A stretch of 62,251 nucleotides of DNA from Hydrogenophaga sp. 2FB. GTDB taxonomy: Bacteria > Pseudomonadota > Gammaproteobacteria > Burkholderiales > Burkholderiaceae_C. The stretch spans positions 1-62,251 of the forward strand of contig NZ_SCML01000038.1 of NCBI RefSeq assembly GCF_005503365.1, written 5' to 3'. Positions within the stretch are counted from its first letter, which is position 1, and each line of letters opens with the position of its first letter. Below are positions 18,174 to 26,434 of this stretch, one piece after another. Below the pieces are notes generated by a model. It saw only the letters and a list, made by a program, of their open reading frames with translations. It was not told the DNA's origin and made no database searches. Position numbers and translations under genes: made by a program.

Positions 18174-19255
18174 GCAGAGACCGGCTTGAGCATCGCCACG
18201 GGCGCCCCGGCCGATTCGCCCGCGCGCTCGGCCGCCACCAGTTTGTCGAAGGTCCAGCGGAAGTGCGACAGCGCGGTGTCGGCCGCCACCGCGAGCATGC
18301 GGAACGACGGGTCGGCGTCGAGCACTTTCTGCTGGGCTTCGATCAGGTGCTTGTCCTCCATGAAGCCTTCGATGAGGCTCTGGTGCAGCGAGCGCGACAC
18401 GTTGTGGTCGCTGCCCTCGAAGTTGTTGAGGTAGGTCCAGAAGAAGTGCGTGCTCCGGCGCGTCTCGGGCGTCATGAACTGGCAGTTGCGGTATTCGCGG
18501 CTGCCCTCGCGGCTGCCGGTCTCCGAGCCACTCCCCGCGGGCGAGAACATGGACTCCAGGAAAAAGATGCCGGGGATGTGCATGTGGCCGATGTTGCGGC
18601 GGTCGACGTGGCGGTCCTTCTCGTCCAGTGGCAGCACCTTGCGGTGGAACGGCGGCGCCGCCGCGTCCATGTGCCAGCGCTCGACGCGAAAGCCGCGCGG
18701 CAGGCGCTCCACGGCCACGGGCTTGGTCACGTAGGCGTACTCCTCCGAGCCGCCCAGCGTTTTGGTGTGCACGAACGCGAGGTGCGCGAAATCGCTCAGG
18801 TTGTCCACGATGAGCAACCAGTTGGCGTCGTAGTGCATGTAGTCGGGAACGCCCTTCCACTGTGGGTCGCGCAGGTAGGGAAAGTCGATGATGTCGTCGG
18901 TGTCGGCCAGCGCGGGATCGCCCATCCAGATCCAGACCAGGCCATCGCGCTCGGTCACCGGATAGCTGCGCACACCGAGTTTGGGCGGGATCACCTCCTG
19001 GCCGGGGATCTGCACACATTTGCCGGTGGCATCGAACTTGAGTCCGTGGTACATGCAGCGCACGCAATCGCCTTCGCGCCGGCCCAGGTGCAGCGGCACA
19101 CCGCGGTGGCAGCAGCGGTCCTGCAAGGCCACCACCTTGCCGCTCTCCGACTTGTAGAGCAGCACCGCCTCTTCCAGCAGGGTGCGCGGCAGCATGCGGC
19201 CATCGATCAGTTCGTGTGTCCAGGCGGCCACGTACCAGCAGTTTTTCAAGAACAT
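18170..19255 (-). CDS. Rieske non-heme iron oxygenase (VanA-like O-demethylase/ring hydroxylase)
   Basis: A 361-residue single-component oxygenase subunit. The Rieske cluster ligands are Cys48-x-His50 and Cys67-x2-His70. The mononuclear iron site lies in NLSDFAHLAFVH with Asp155, His158 and His163. Length and the absence of a beta subunit fit the vanillate demethylase/toluenesulfonate monooxygenase group. The substrate is unknown; methoxylated aromatics are one candidate. It is the first gene of the operon, ATGA-coupled to its reductase and divergent from a LysR regulator 115 nt away. Confidence 0.93.
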   Translation of the reverse strand: MFLKNCWYVAAWTHELIDGRMLPRTLLEEAVLLYKSESGKVVALQDRCCHRGVPLHLGRREGDCVRCMYHGLKFDATGKCVQIPGQEVIPPKLGVRSYPVTERDGLVWIWMGDPALADTDDIIDFPYLRDPQWKGVPDYMHYDANWLLIVDNLSDFAHLAFVHTKTLGGSEEYAYVTKPVAVERLPRGFRVERWHMDAAAPPFHRKVLPLDEKDRHVDRRNIGHMHIPGIFFLESMFSPAGSGSETGSREGSREYRNCQFMTPETRRSTHFFWTYLNNFEGSDHNVSRSLHQSLIEGFMEDKHLIEAQQKVLDADPSFRMLAVAADTALSHFRWTFDKLVAAERAGESAGAPVAMLKPVSA

Positions 19256-19332
19256 GGGGTTTCCCTTTTCGACGTGTGTGCGTCATGCGGTTGTCGATGG
19301 GAGAATCCTAGGTTTTCAGCGCGGGCAGATAT

Positions 19333-19341
19333 ACAGGCTGT
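19333..19341. promoter_or_regulatory. Small palindrome in LysR/Rieske divergent promoter
   Basis: ACAGGCTGT is a 9-bp palindrome with a second CTGT half nearby, 29 nt before the LysR start. It is a weak candidate for a LysR contact site in the 115-nt divergent region. Confidence 0.25.
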
Positions 19342-19370
19342 GCTGGTTACTGTGTTCCGGATCCTGAACA

Positions 19371-20264
19371 ATGCATTGGGAAGACTTCGACGCCTTCTGC
19401 CTGGTCGTGGACCACGGAGGGTTCACCGCCGCAGCCCGCGCCACCGACCGGCCGAAGTCAAGCCTCAGTGCGTCCGTCACGCGGCTGGAGGCGCAGGTCG
19501 GCGCGCGGCTGCTGGAGCGCACCACGCGCCAGCTGCGCCTCACCGACGATGGCGAGGCGCTCTACCGGGAAGTCTCCAAACCGCTGTCGCAGTTGCGCGA
19601 GTTCGCCGCCGAGGCCATCACCAAGAGCGCGCAGGTGCAAGGCACGCTGCGCATCGCGGCGCCGTACGAGTTCGGTGCGCACCACCTTGCCAGCGTGGCC
19701 AGCGCGGTGATGAAGACCTACCCGCAGCTCAACATCCATCTTGATGTGGAGCACGCCCGCGTGGCGCTGTTCGAGCGGCACTACGACATCGTGTTCTCGG
19801 CGATCGAGCACAGCTTCGCCCCGTCCACCGTGGTCGTGAAGCGGGTGTACACGCTGGAGCGGGGCATCTTCGCCGCGCCGGAGCTGGTCCGTCAGCACGC
19901 GCCGCTCACGGCGCCGCGCGACCTGCATGCCCTGCCGCTGCTGGCCGGCAATGAAGAGGCGCACTGGGGCTTTCGCGCCGCCGATGGCAGCGCCATGGAG
20001 ATCGACGTGCGCACGCCCCGCCTGCGCAGCGGCAACGCCAGCGCACGGCTCGCATCGGCCAAGGCCGGCCTTGGCGTGGCGCGCATCACCGCGACCTTCT
20101 GCGCGCAGGCCATCGCCCAGGGCGAGCTGGTGCGGCTGCTGCCCGAATGGCACTGCGAGCCCCTGCGCATCTACGCCCTGTTGCCCGGCAAGCGCCTGGT
20201 GCCCTCCAAAGTGCGGATATTTCTGGACGCGCTGGAAGCCGAGTCGCGCTCGCACGCGGACTGA
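19371..20264 (+). CDS. LysR-family regulator of the Rieske cluster
   Basis: A 297-residue LysR protein. The winged helix-turn-helix is DFDAFCLVVDHGGFTAAARA followed by SSLSASVTRLEAQVGARLLERTTR. The effector domain has the common GNASARLASAKAGLGVARI stretch. It belongs to the subgroup that starts close to MHWEDFDAF. Its gene is back to back with the Rieske oxygenase operon, so it probably activates that operon in response to the aromatic substrate. The 3' end is 3 nt from the convergent membrane-protein gene. Confidence 0.9.
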   Translation: MHWEDFDAFCLVVDHGGFTAAARATDRPKSSLSASVTRLEAQVGARLLERTTRQLRLTDDGEALYREVSKPLSQLREFAAEAITKSAQVQGTLRIAAPYEFGAHHLASVASAVMKTYPQLNIHLDVEHARVALFERHYDIVFSAIEHSFAPSTVVVKRVYTLERGIFAAPELVRQHAPLTAPRDLHALPLLAGNEEAHWGFRAADGSAMEIDVRTPRLRSGNASARLASAKAGLGVARITATFCAQAIAQGELVRLLPEWHCEPLRIYALLPGKRLVPSKVRIFLDALEAESRSHAD

Positions 20265-20267
20265 GGC

Positions 20268-21833
20268 CTACGCCATCAGCAGCGCCGCGCTGATCTCGCG
20301 CACCCGGCGCTGGTCCAGCCGCGTCGCGTCCACCCACACGAAACGCCCGGCTGGCGCGCGCGCCACATCGGCCTCGGCCACGGCGCGCTCCGTCGTGCCG
20401 TCGAACAACAGCACCACGCGCTGCAACCGGGGCGCGGCGGCGAGCACGCCGAGTTCGTGTCGGCAGCCGCGGTTCTTCTCGCGAAAACCGCGCAGGTCCA
20501 TCAGCACCACATCGGCCTGGCGCACCAGCGCGGCCAGCGCCTGCTGCCAGGTGCTGTCGAAGCAATAACACTCGTTGACGCGGTAGCGGCCATCGGGGTC
20601 TGGCTCCAGGTCGAACTCGCGCAGGCGCGCCCACATCTGTTCCTCGTTGGCCATGAAGCGCTGCACGAGGCGGCCGTCGAGGAAGGTGAACAGGTCGTCG
20701 GGGTCGAGCGTGCGGCTGAGCAGGTCGGTGCCTGCGATGAGCACGGTGTTGCCCGAGAGCCGCCAGCGCTCGACGACGCGGTCGAACAAGGCCTGCACGC
20801 CCGCGTCCTGCTGGAACACGCGCAGCACCAACAAGGTCGGCGGTGTGCCCACGGGCCGAAGCCAGCCGCGCAAGGCCCAACCCGCCAAGGGAATCCACAG
20901 CCAGGGAATGAATTGCGTCAACGCGATCCAGCCACTGCCTTGCAATGCGGGCAGTGCCGAGGCCGCGAGCACCACGAACCAATAGGCGGCGAGCAGGTAC
21001 CAGAGATCGGAGAAGCGCTTGGCGCGGTACGCCGCGGCCAGCGAACGCGCGATGGTCCAGGCCGGCCAGGCCAGCAGCACCCAGGGTGCCAGCACCAGCA
21101 ACAGAATTGCAGGATAGGCGCCCACCGTGCTCACGAACCCGATCAACCAGCGTGGCGGATCCAACGAGCCCGCCACCATGATCTGCAAGGTGGTGACCGA
21201 CGCCCCGGCCAGCAGCAGAAAGATCGGCAGCAGGTACGGCGCCACCGCGCGGATGCGGCCGCTCGCGCCGATCAACAGCGTGACCGTGACCGGGATCAGC
21301 ACCAGCCCGCCGAGCCAGAGCAGCGCATCGTCCAGCGGCTGCGGCGAGACCGAGCGCCAGGTGACCAACGCGAGCATCGCCAGCAAATACACACCGATCG
21401 CGCCCAGCGTGCGCAGCCACGACCAGCGCCGCAGCAAGCCCCAGGTGAGCGCCATCGGCCACGCATAGACCGCGCCCAGCGTGAGCGCGCGGCCCGGGCT
21501 GAGCAGGGACGGATCGCCATACACGAAGAGCAGCGCGAGCACCGATTGGGTGAGGCCGATCAACAGGCTCAGCACACCGAGCAACACGAAGTAGCGCCAC
21601 GCGGCTCGCTGGTTGGCGGCGAAGTCGAGTTGGGCCAGGGGCAACTGCGGCTGCGCCGCGTGCGCCGCGCGCGCCGAGGCGATCGGCGCGTGCAGGGCGT
21701 CGGGCGGGGGCGCGCGCCGCATCAGCGCCAGCATGCGCCGCCGGTACAGCCCCGACACCACCCACGACGCCGCGGCGGTGAGCACCACGCCGAGCATCAA
21801 GGCCGTGAGGATCGCGCCGGTGTTCATGGTCAT
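20268..21833 (-). CDS. Multi-spanning membrane protein with TIR/deoxyribosyltransferase-like C-terminal domain
   Basis: A 521-residue protein, not recognised as a named family. Residues 1 to about 330 hold roughly nine hydrophobic segments. The last 190 residues are soluble: LLVLRVFQQDAGV, then VLIAGTDLLS, FLDGRLVQRFMANEEQ, GRYRVNECYCFDSTW, ADVVLMDLRGF and RGCRHELGVLA near residue 460, then RVVLLFDGTT. ADVVLMDLRGF with a following HELG resembles the ADxxxxDLTG...YELG pattern of TIR-like and nucleoside deoxyribosyltransferase folds. ATG codons at 21833 and 21827 are both possible; GGGGAG precedes them. It stands alone between LysR and pgpA. Confidence 0.7.
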   Translation of the reverse strand: MTMNTGAILTALMLGVVLTAAASWVVSGLYRRRMLALMRRAPPPDALHAPIASARAAHAAQPQLPLAQLDFAANQRAAWRYFVLLGVLSLLIGLTQSVLALLFVYGDPSLLSPGRALTLGAVYAWPMALTWGLLRRWSWLRTLGAIGVYLLAMLALVTWRSVSPQPLDDALLWLGGLVLIPVTVTLLIGASGRIRAVAPYLLPIFLLLAGASVTTLQIMVAGSLDPPRWLIGFVSTVGAYPAILLLVLAPWVLLAWPAWTIARSLAAAYRAKRFSDLWYLLAAYWFVVLAASALPALQGSGWIALTQFIPWLWIPLAGWALRGWLRPVGTPPTLLVLRVFQQDAGVQALFDRVVERWRLSGNTVLIAGTDLLSRTLDPDDLFTFLDGRLVQRFMANEEQMWARLREFDLEPDPDGRYRVNECYCFDSTWQQALAALVRQADVVLMDLRGFREKNRGCRHELGVLAAAPRLQRVVLLFDGTTERAVAEADVARAPAGRFVWVDATRLDQRRVREISAALLMA

Positions 21834-21923
21834 CCCGCTCCCCAGCCGGATGCCTGCCCGGCGCGGCCCAGTATCGCGCCGCACCTGCCCGGCAACAAGC
21901 CCCGGCCGGCCGATAATCCCCGC

Positions 21924-22445
21924 ATGCCCGACACCGCCACCGACGCGCCGCCCCTGCCCCATCCGACCTGGCGCTTCCTGCTGGCCCACCCGGCCCACTT
22001 CATCGCGCTGGGCGCGGGCGCGGGCCTGAGCCGCATCGCCCCGGGCACCGCCGGCACGCTGTGGGCCTGGGTCGCTTTCCTGTTGCTGCAGCCGGTGCTC
22101 TCGCCGTGGGCGTGGGCGGCGTTGATCCTCGTGTCCACCCTGGTGGGCTGGTGGGCCTGCACCGTCACCGCGCAGCACATGCGCATCGCCGATTCGGGCC
22201 ACATCGTGTGGGACGAGGTGGTGGCGTTCTGGCTCTTGCTCTGGCTGGTCTCGCCCACGGACTTCTGGGGCCAGCTCGCCGCGTTCCTGATCTTTCGCGC
22301 GTTCGACATGGTGAAGATCGGGCCCATGGCCTGGGCCGACAAAACCTTCAAGGGCTTCGGCCCGCGCGGCGGTTTTGGCATCCTGCTCGACGACTTCGCC
22401 GCCGCGTTCTGCACACTCGTCGTCATCGCGCTCTGGAGACTGTGA
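21924..22445 (+). CDS. pgpA: Phosphatidylglycerophosphatase A
   Basis: A 173-residue inner-membrane phosphatase that makes phosphatidylglycerol from its phosphate. Motifs GLSRIAPGTAGTLWAW, DSGHIVWDEVVAFW and FRAFDMVKIGPMAWADK, followed by GGFGILLDDFAA, are diagnostic of PgpA. It has four hydrophobic segments. In related genomes pgpA is typically followed by pncC, as here, with only 2 nt between them. Confidence 0.94.
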   Translation: MPDTATDAPPLPHPTWRFLLAHPAHFIALGAGAGLSRIAPGTAGTLWAWVAFLLLQPVLSPWAWAALILVSTLVGWWACTVTAQHMRIADSGHIVWDEVVAFWLLLWLVSPTDFWGQLAAFLIFRAFDMVKIGPMAWADKTFKGFGPRGGFGILLDDFAAAFCTLVVIALWRL

Positions 22446-22447
22446 CC

Positions 22448-22939
22448 ATGCAAGACACTGCTGCCGCCCTCGTGGATCAACTCGCGTCATCTCTCAAGGC
22501 CCGCGGTCTGATGATGGCGACGGCGGAGAGCTGCACCGGCGGTCTCATCGCCGGCGCTTGCACCGATGTCTCGGGCTCCAGCGACTGGTTCGAGCGCGGC
22601 TTCGTCACCTACTCCAACGCCGCCAAGCACGAGCTGATCGGTGTGCCCATGGCACTGATCGAACAGCACGGCGCGGTGAGCGAACCGGTGGCGCGCGCCA
22701 TGGCCGCCGGCGCGCTCGCGCACTCGGCCGCGCAACTCGCCGTGGCCGTGACCGGTGTGGCCGGGCCCACCGGCGGCAGCGCGGAAAAACCGGTGGGCAC
22801 GGTCTGGTTCGGCTGGGCCACGCCCGAGGGTGTGTTCACCGAACACCAGCGCTTCGACGGCGACCGCGCCGCCGTGCGCCAGGCCACCGTGCGCCACGCG
22901 CTGGCGGGTCTGCTGCAGCGCCTGCCCCCCAACACCTGA
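22448..22939 (+). CDS. pncC: Nicotinamide-nucleotide amidohydrolase (CinA C-terminal type)
   Basis: A 163-residue stand-alone CinA C-terminal domain that deamidates nicotinamide mononucleotide in pyridine nucleotide salvage. TAESCTGGLIAGACTDVSGSS carries the catalytic serine region, with YSNAAKHELIGV, HGAVSEPVARAMA and AVTGVAGPTGGSAEKPVGTVW following. There is no N-terminal MoaB-like domain. It follows pgpA by 2 nt and precedes an AlkD-like gene by 11 nt, so these genes form one transcription unit. Confidence 0.93.
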   Translation: MQDTAAALVDQLASSLKARGLMMATAESCTGGLIAGACTDVSGSSDWFERGFVTYSNAAKHELIGVPMALIEQHGAVSEPVARAMAAGALAHSAAQLAVAVTGVAGPTGGSAEKPVGTVWFGWATPEGVFTEHQRFDGDRAAVRQATVRHALAGLLQRLPPNT

Positions 22940-22950
22940 CCGATCGATCC

Positions 22951-24099
22951 ATGGAACCGTTCAAGAACCTCATCAACCGCGACACCGTCGCCCGCACCGG
23001 CCAGCACCTGCGCCGCGCCTGGCCGCGCTTCGACCACAAGCGTTTTGCAGCGCAGGCCGCGACCGGACTCGAAGACCTGGAGTTCAAGGCCCGCGCGATG
23101 CAACTCGCCGACGCGCTGGAAGCCACGCTGCCCGCCGACTTCAACGCGGCCTGCGAGGTGCTGGAAACCAGCCTCGCGCCCGCGCTCGCGATCGATGCGC
23201 AGGGCGAGCCGATGAAACTCGGTGAGGCAGCCGACACGGGCGTGGCGGGCTGGGCGCTGTGGGCAGTGGGCGAGTTCGTCGCGCGCCGGGGTGTGCTGGA
23301 CGCGGCGGCGGCGCAGCGCGGCCTGGCCTGCCTGCACGCGATCACACAGCGCTTCACGGCCGAGTTCGCGATCCGCCCGATCATCCAGAAGCACCCCGCG
23401 CTGTCGTTCGACACATTGAGCCAGTGGTTGAACGACCCGAGCGCGCACGTGCGCCGACTGGTGAGCGAAGGCAGCCGCCCTCGCCTGCCCTGGGGCCTGC
23501 GGCTGCAGTCGCTGGTGGTGGACCCCACGCCCACGCTGCCGCTGCTGCGCGCGCTGCAGGACGACAGCAGCAGCTACGTGCGCCGCAGCGTGGCCAACCA
23601 CCTGAACGACATCGCCAAGGACCACCCCGACCTGGTGGCGGGCTGGGTGCGCGATCACCTGATCGACGCGCCCGATGCGCGCAGCGCGTTGCTGCGCCAC
23701 GCCAGTCGCGGCCTCATCAAACAGGGCCACGCACCGACGATGGCGGCCTGGGGTCTGGCCAGCGGGCTCAAGGGCGACGCCTCGCTCACGCTGTCGGCCC
23801 CGCGCGCATCGGTGGGTGGTGACATGGGCCTGCGCGTGCGGCTGCGCTCCACCGCGCGACAGCCGCAACTGCTGGTGGTGGACTACGCGGTGCACCACGT
23901 GCGCGCCAACGGCAGCGCGTCGCCCAAGGTGTTCAAGGGCTGGAAGCTCACGCTGGCGCCGGGCGAGGAACGCATGCTGGAGAAGCGCCACAGCCTCAAG
24001 CCCGTGACCACGCGCACACTCTACCCGGGCACGCACGTGATCGACTTGCGGGTCAATGGCGTGGCGCTGGCCGAGGCGGCGTTCGAGCTCAGAGCTTGA
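22951..24099 (+). CDS. AlkD-like HEAT-repeat DNA alkylation repair protein
   Basis: A 382-residue protein built from HEAT-like helical repeats up to about residue 275, including FAIRPIIQKHPALSFDTLSQ, HVRRLVSEGSRPRLPWG and YVRRSVANHLNDIAKDHPD. These are characteristic of the DNA alkylation repair (AlkC/AlkD-type) superfamily. The last 100 residues look like a beta-rich Ig-like domain (LLVVDYAVHHVRANG, FKGWKLTLAPGEERML), as in AlkC2-type members. The family removes alkylated bases such as 3-methyladenine. The 3' end overlaps the convergent nitroreductase gene by 11 nt. Confidence 0.85.
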   Translation: MEPFKNLINRDTVARTGQHLRRAWPRFDHKRFAAQAATGLEDLEFKARAMQLADALEATLPADFNAACEVLETSLAPALAIDAQGEPMKLGEAADTGVAGWALWAVGEFVARRGVLDAAAAQRGLACLHAITQRFTAEFAIRPIIQKHPALSFDTLSQWLNDPSAHVRRLVSEGSRPRLPWGLRLQSLVVDPTPTLPLLRALQDDSSSYVRRSVANHLNDIAKDHPDLVAGWVRDHLIDAPDARSALLRHASRGLIKQGHAPTMAAWGLASGLKGDASLTLSAPRASVGGDMGLRVRLRSTARQPQLLVVDYAVHHVRANGSASPKVFKGWKLTLAPGEERMLEKRHSLKPVTTRTLYPGTHVIDLRVNGVALAEAAFELRA

Positions 24100-25249
24100 G
24101 GATGTGTGCCTCCAGCCCGCGCCGCGGCGCGGGCTGGATGGCCGGGGCGTAGCCCAACCGGGCCCACATCTGCACCGTGAAACGCGGCGCGGGCGCGCCC
24201 AGCAGCTGGTGGATATCGGTGTAGGGCACGGTCTGCTCGGGGTACTCCTGCAGCGCCTGCGACAGCGGCTGCATCGAGAGCCCCACGGCGGTGGCGGCGA
24301 GCTGGGCGCGCACGTAGGCGCGGCCCGCGTTGACCTGGGTGAAGCGGTCATTGCCCTCGGTCACCAGCCAGAAGAAGGCGGGTGTGCTGTCGATCTTGCG
24401 GTTGAAGTCCTGGATCTGCGAGGTGGTCGCGAAGTCGTCGGGGCCGGGCGCGACACCGCGGTCGAACAGGCCCACGGCGTCGAGCGCGCGCACCAGCGGG
24501 TCGCTGAGCGAGAGGCCGTCGCGGTGCCGCGCGATCTCCTTCGGGCCCACGCGCAACACCTGGAGCGACTCCATCACCGTGCGCGGCGTCACCAGCTCGA
24601 TGCGCCAGGCCGCTTGGGCGATGCGGCGGTGCTGCGCCAGCGCCTCGGTCTGCGCCGCGCCGACGAAACCGACACGCACCGGGTGCGGCCGAACGCTGGC
24701 GGTGATCCCCTGCAGGGCGGCGGCGGCGGGCTCGCGCGCGCCGTAGGCCTCGCGGTTCGTGCGGCGGCGAAAGATCTGCGCGAACAGAGGGTCGGGCTGC
24801 ACCGACGCATCCGGCGCCAGGCGGATGCGCGCGGTCGGCCGCGCGTCGACCGTGGTCGGGTCGAAGGGACCCTGCGGAAACAGTTCGATCTGCGCACGCA
24901 GGCCCTTCTGCCGCGCGGCCAGGTCGAGCAGTTCGATGAAAGTGCCCTGGCTCATCATCATCTGGCGCGCGTACGGGTCGGTCTGTGGCAACAGGCGGCT
25001 GCGGTCGATGAACAAGCGAATCTCGCCGGGCACACCCAGGTCCACCAGCCAGGACTGCAGGTTGTGCGAGTGCGGCGCGAGCAGCGCGTGTCCGACCAGC
25101 CAGCGGCGCACGTCGGCCTGCTCGCCCGGCCCTTGCCAGGCGGCGATGGCCTCGGGCGGCAGCGCGCTGCTGCAGGCGCCCAGGGTGCTGGCGGTGGCAG
25201 CGGCGATGGCGCCACCGCCCGCGAGGCGGATGAACAGTCGGCGGTCCAT
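24089..25249 (-). CDS. Tat-exported nitroreductase-like (Acg family) lipoprotein
   Basis: A 386-residue protein with a twin-arginine signal (MDRRLFIRLAGGGA) and a lipobox LGAC with Cys26. The rest resembles the duplicated, atypical nitroreductase fold of the Acg family, with HNLQSWLVDLG, RRRTNREAYGAREP and the C-terminal AATAVGLSMQPLSQALQEYPE. Family members bind FMN and sometimes lack normal reductase activity. An exported, lipid-anchored form implies cofactor loading before Tat export. It lies 27 nt downstream of an epimerase gene on the same strand, and the two probably form an operon. Confidence 0.85.
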   Translation of the reverse strand: MDRRLFIRLAGGGAIAAATASTLGACSSALPPEAIAAWQGPGEQADVRRWLVGHALLAPHSHNLQSWLVDLGVPGEIRLFIDRSRLLPQTDPYARQMMMSQGTFIELLDLAARQKGLRAQIELFPQGPFDPTTVDARPTARIRLAPDASVQPDPLFAQIFRRRTNREAYGAREPAAAALQGITASVRPHPVRVGFVGAAQTEALAQHRRIAQAAWRIELVTPRTVMESLQVLRVGPKEIARHRDGLSLSDPLVRALDAVGLFDRGVAPGPDDFATTSQIQDFNRKIDSTPAFFWLVTEGNDRFTQVNAGRAYVRAQLAATAVGLSMQPLSQALQEYPEQTVPYTDIHQLLGAPAPRFTVQMWARLGYAPAIQPAPRRGLEAHILKL

Positions 25250-25276
25250 GGTGATCTCCTGGTAGGTCTGGCGGTG

Positions 25277-26332
25277 TCAGGCCCGCGCGGTCAGCGGATT
25301 CGCGGCGTCCACCGGCGACAGCAGCGACAGGCCCCGCAGCGTGTGCTGCAGCGCCAACGGCCAGGGCGTGTGCGGCTCGCCGCCGATCCGCTCGCGCAGG
25401 CGGCGGTTGTCCAGCCGGTGCGGCTGGTTCCAGAGGTAGCGCAAGGCGGCCAGCGCACCCAGGGTCGGCATGACCGTGCCGAGCGCGCGGATCGGCAGCC
25501 AGGGCATGCCACCCACGCGCAGCGCCTCGTTCTCGCGCAGCCAACCCTGTTCACGGGCCAGTGGCTGCAGGGCGTTCACCCAGTCGTGGCCCGTGAGCGT
25601 GTGCCCACTGAAATGCAGCGACTCGAACGCCGGCAGGGCATGGCGCACGCGCGCCACCGCGACGAAGGTCTGCGCCAGGTCGGGCAGGTAGGCCCAGGGC
25701 GTGGCCACGTCCATCGGGCCGGGAAACACCAGCTTGCCGCGCTGGATGCCGGTGAGCATCGCGCGGTCCAGCCAGGTGCCCTGGCCCTGTCCATAGAAGT
25801 TGCCGGCGCGCACGATCACCGCGCGCAAGTCGCCGCGCTGCGTGGCGGCCGCCAGCCCCGCTTCCATGTCGGTGCGGATGCGGCCCATCGCCGTGGTCGG
25901 GCGGTGTGGCGCGCCTTCGAGCAGCACGGCCGGCATGTGCTGGCCGAAGTTGTAGACGTTGCCCGGCAGCATCAGCGTGGCGCCCAGCGCCTGCGCCACC
26001 GCCATGCCGCTGTGCAGCAGGGGCCCGGCCTCGCGCTCCCAGGCCGGGCGCGTGTACCGGTTGGGGTTGAGCGCGTGCACCACCACCGTGGCGCCACCGG
26101 CCTGCCGCACCTGCGCCACCAGCGCGGCGGTGGCCTGCGGCGTGTCCACCGCTTGCGCCAGCCATTGCACCTCGCCAGCCACCGTGGGCGCCCGCGCACC
26201 GGGTCGCGTCTGCGCCAGCACACGCCAGCCGTCGCGCGCAAAGGCCTGCACCGCGGCCAGGCCGAAGCGGCCGCGTCCGCCGAGCACCAGCACCGTGCCG
26301 GCAGACGATGGAGGAGAGGTGTGTGCGTGCAT
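25277..26332 (-). CDS. NAD-dependent epimerase/dehydratase-family protein
   Basis: A 351-residue protein with a Rossmann fold at the N terminus (VLVLGGRGRFGLAAVQAF) and a central NVYNFGQH that corresponds to the catalytic YxxxK area, though the lysine is not obvious. IVRAGNFYGQGQGTWLDR follows the extended SDR pattern. The substrate is unknown. The gene is divergent from a LysR regulator (102 nt between starts) and upstream of the nitroreductase-like lipoprotein, so the three may form one regulated unit. Confidence 0.83.
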   Translation of the reverse strand: MHAHTSPPSSAGTVLVLGGRGRFGLAAVQAFARDGWRVLAQTRPGARAPTVAGEVQWLAQAVDTPQATAALVAQVRQAGGATVVVHALNPNRYTRPAWEREAGPLLHSGMAVAQALGATLMLPGNVYNFGQHMPAVLLEGAPHRPTTAMGRIRTDMEAGLAAATQRGDLRAVIVRAGNFYGQGQGTWLDRAMLTGIQRGKLVFPGPMDVATPWAYLPDLAQTFVAVARVRHALPAFESLHFSGHTLTGHDWVNALQPLAREQGWLRENEALRVGGMPWLPIRALGTVMPTLGALAALRYLWNQPHRLDNRRLRERIGGEPHTPWPLALQHTLRGLSLLSPVDAANPLTARA

Positions 26333-26374
26333 GAGGAACTCCGTGGGACACCGACCACCGGCGCCATGTCGTGC

Positions 26375-26404
26375 ATTGTGGAAAGCTGTAGCCCCATTCA
26401 CAAT
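26375..26404. promoter_or_regulatory. Inverted repeat in epimerase/LysR divergent promoter
   Basis: ATTGTG (26375-26380) and CACAAT (26399-26404) are inverted arms 18 nt apart in the 102-nt region between divergent starts. It is a weak LysR site candidate. Confidence 0.3.
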
Positions 26405-26434
26405 TGCCTGAAACCGAACACCAGCCATGCACAA

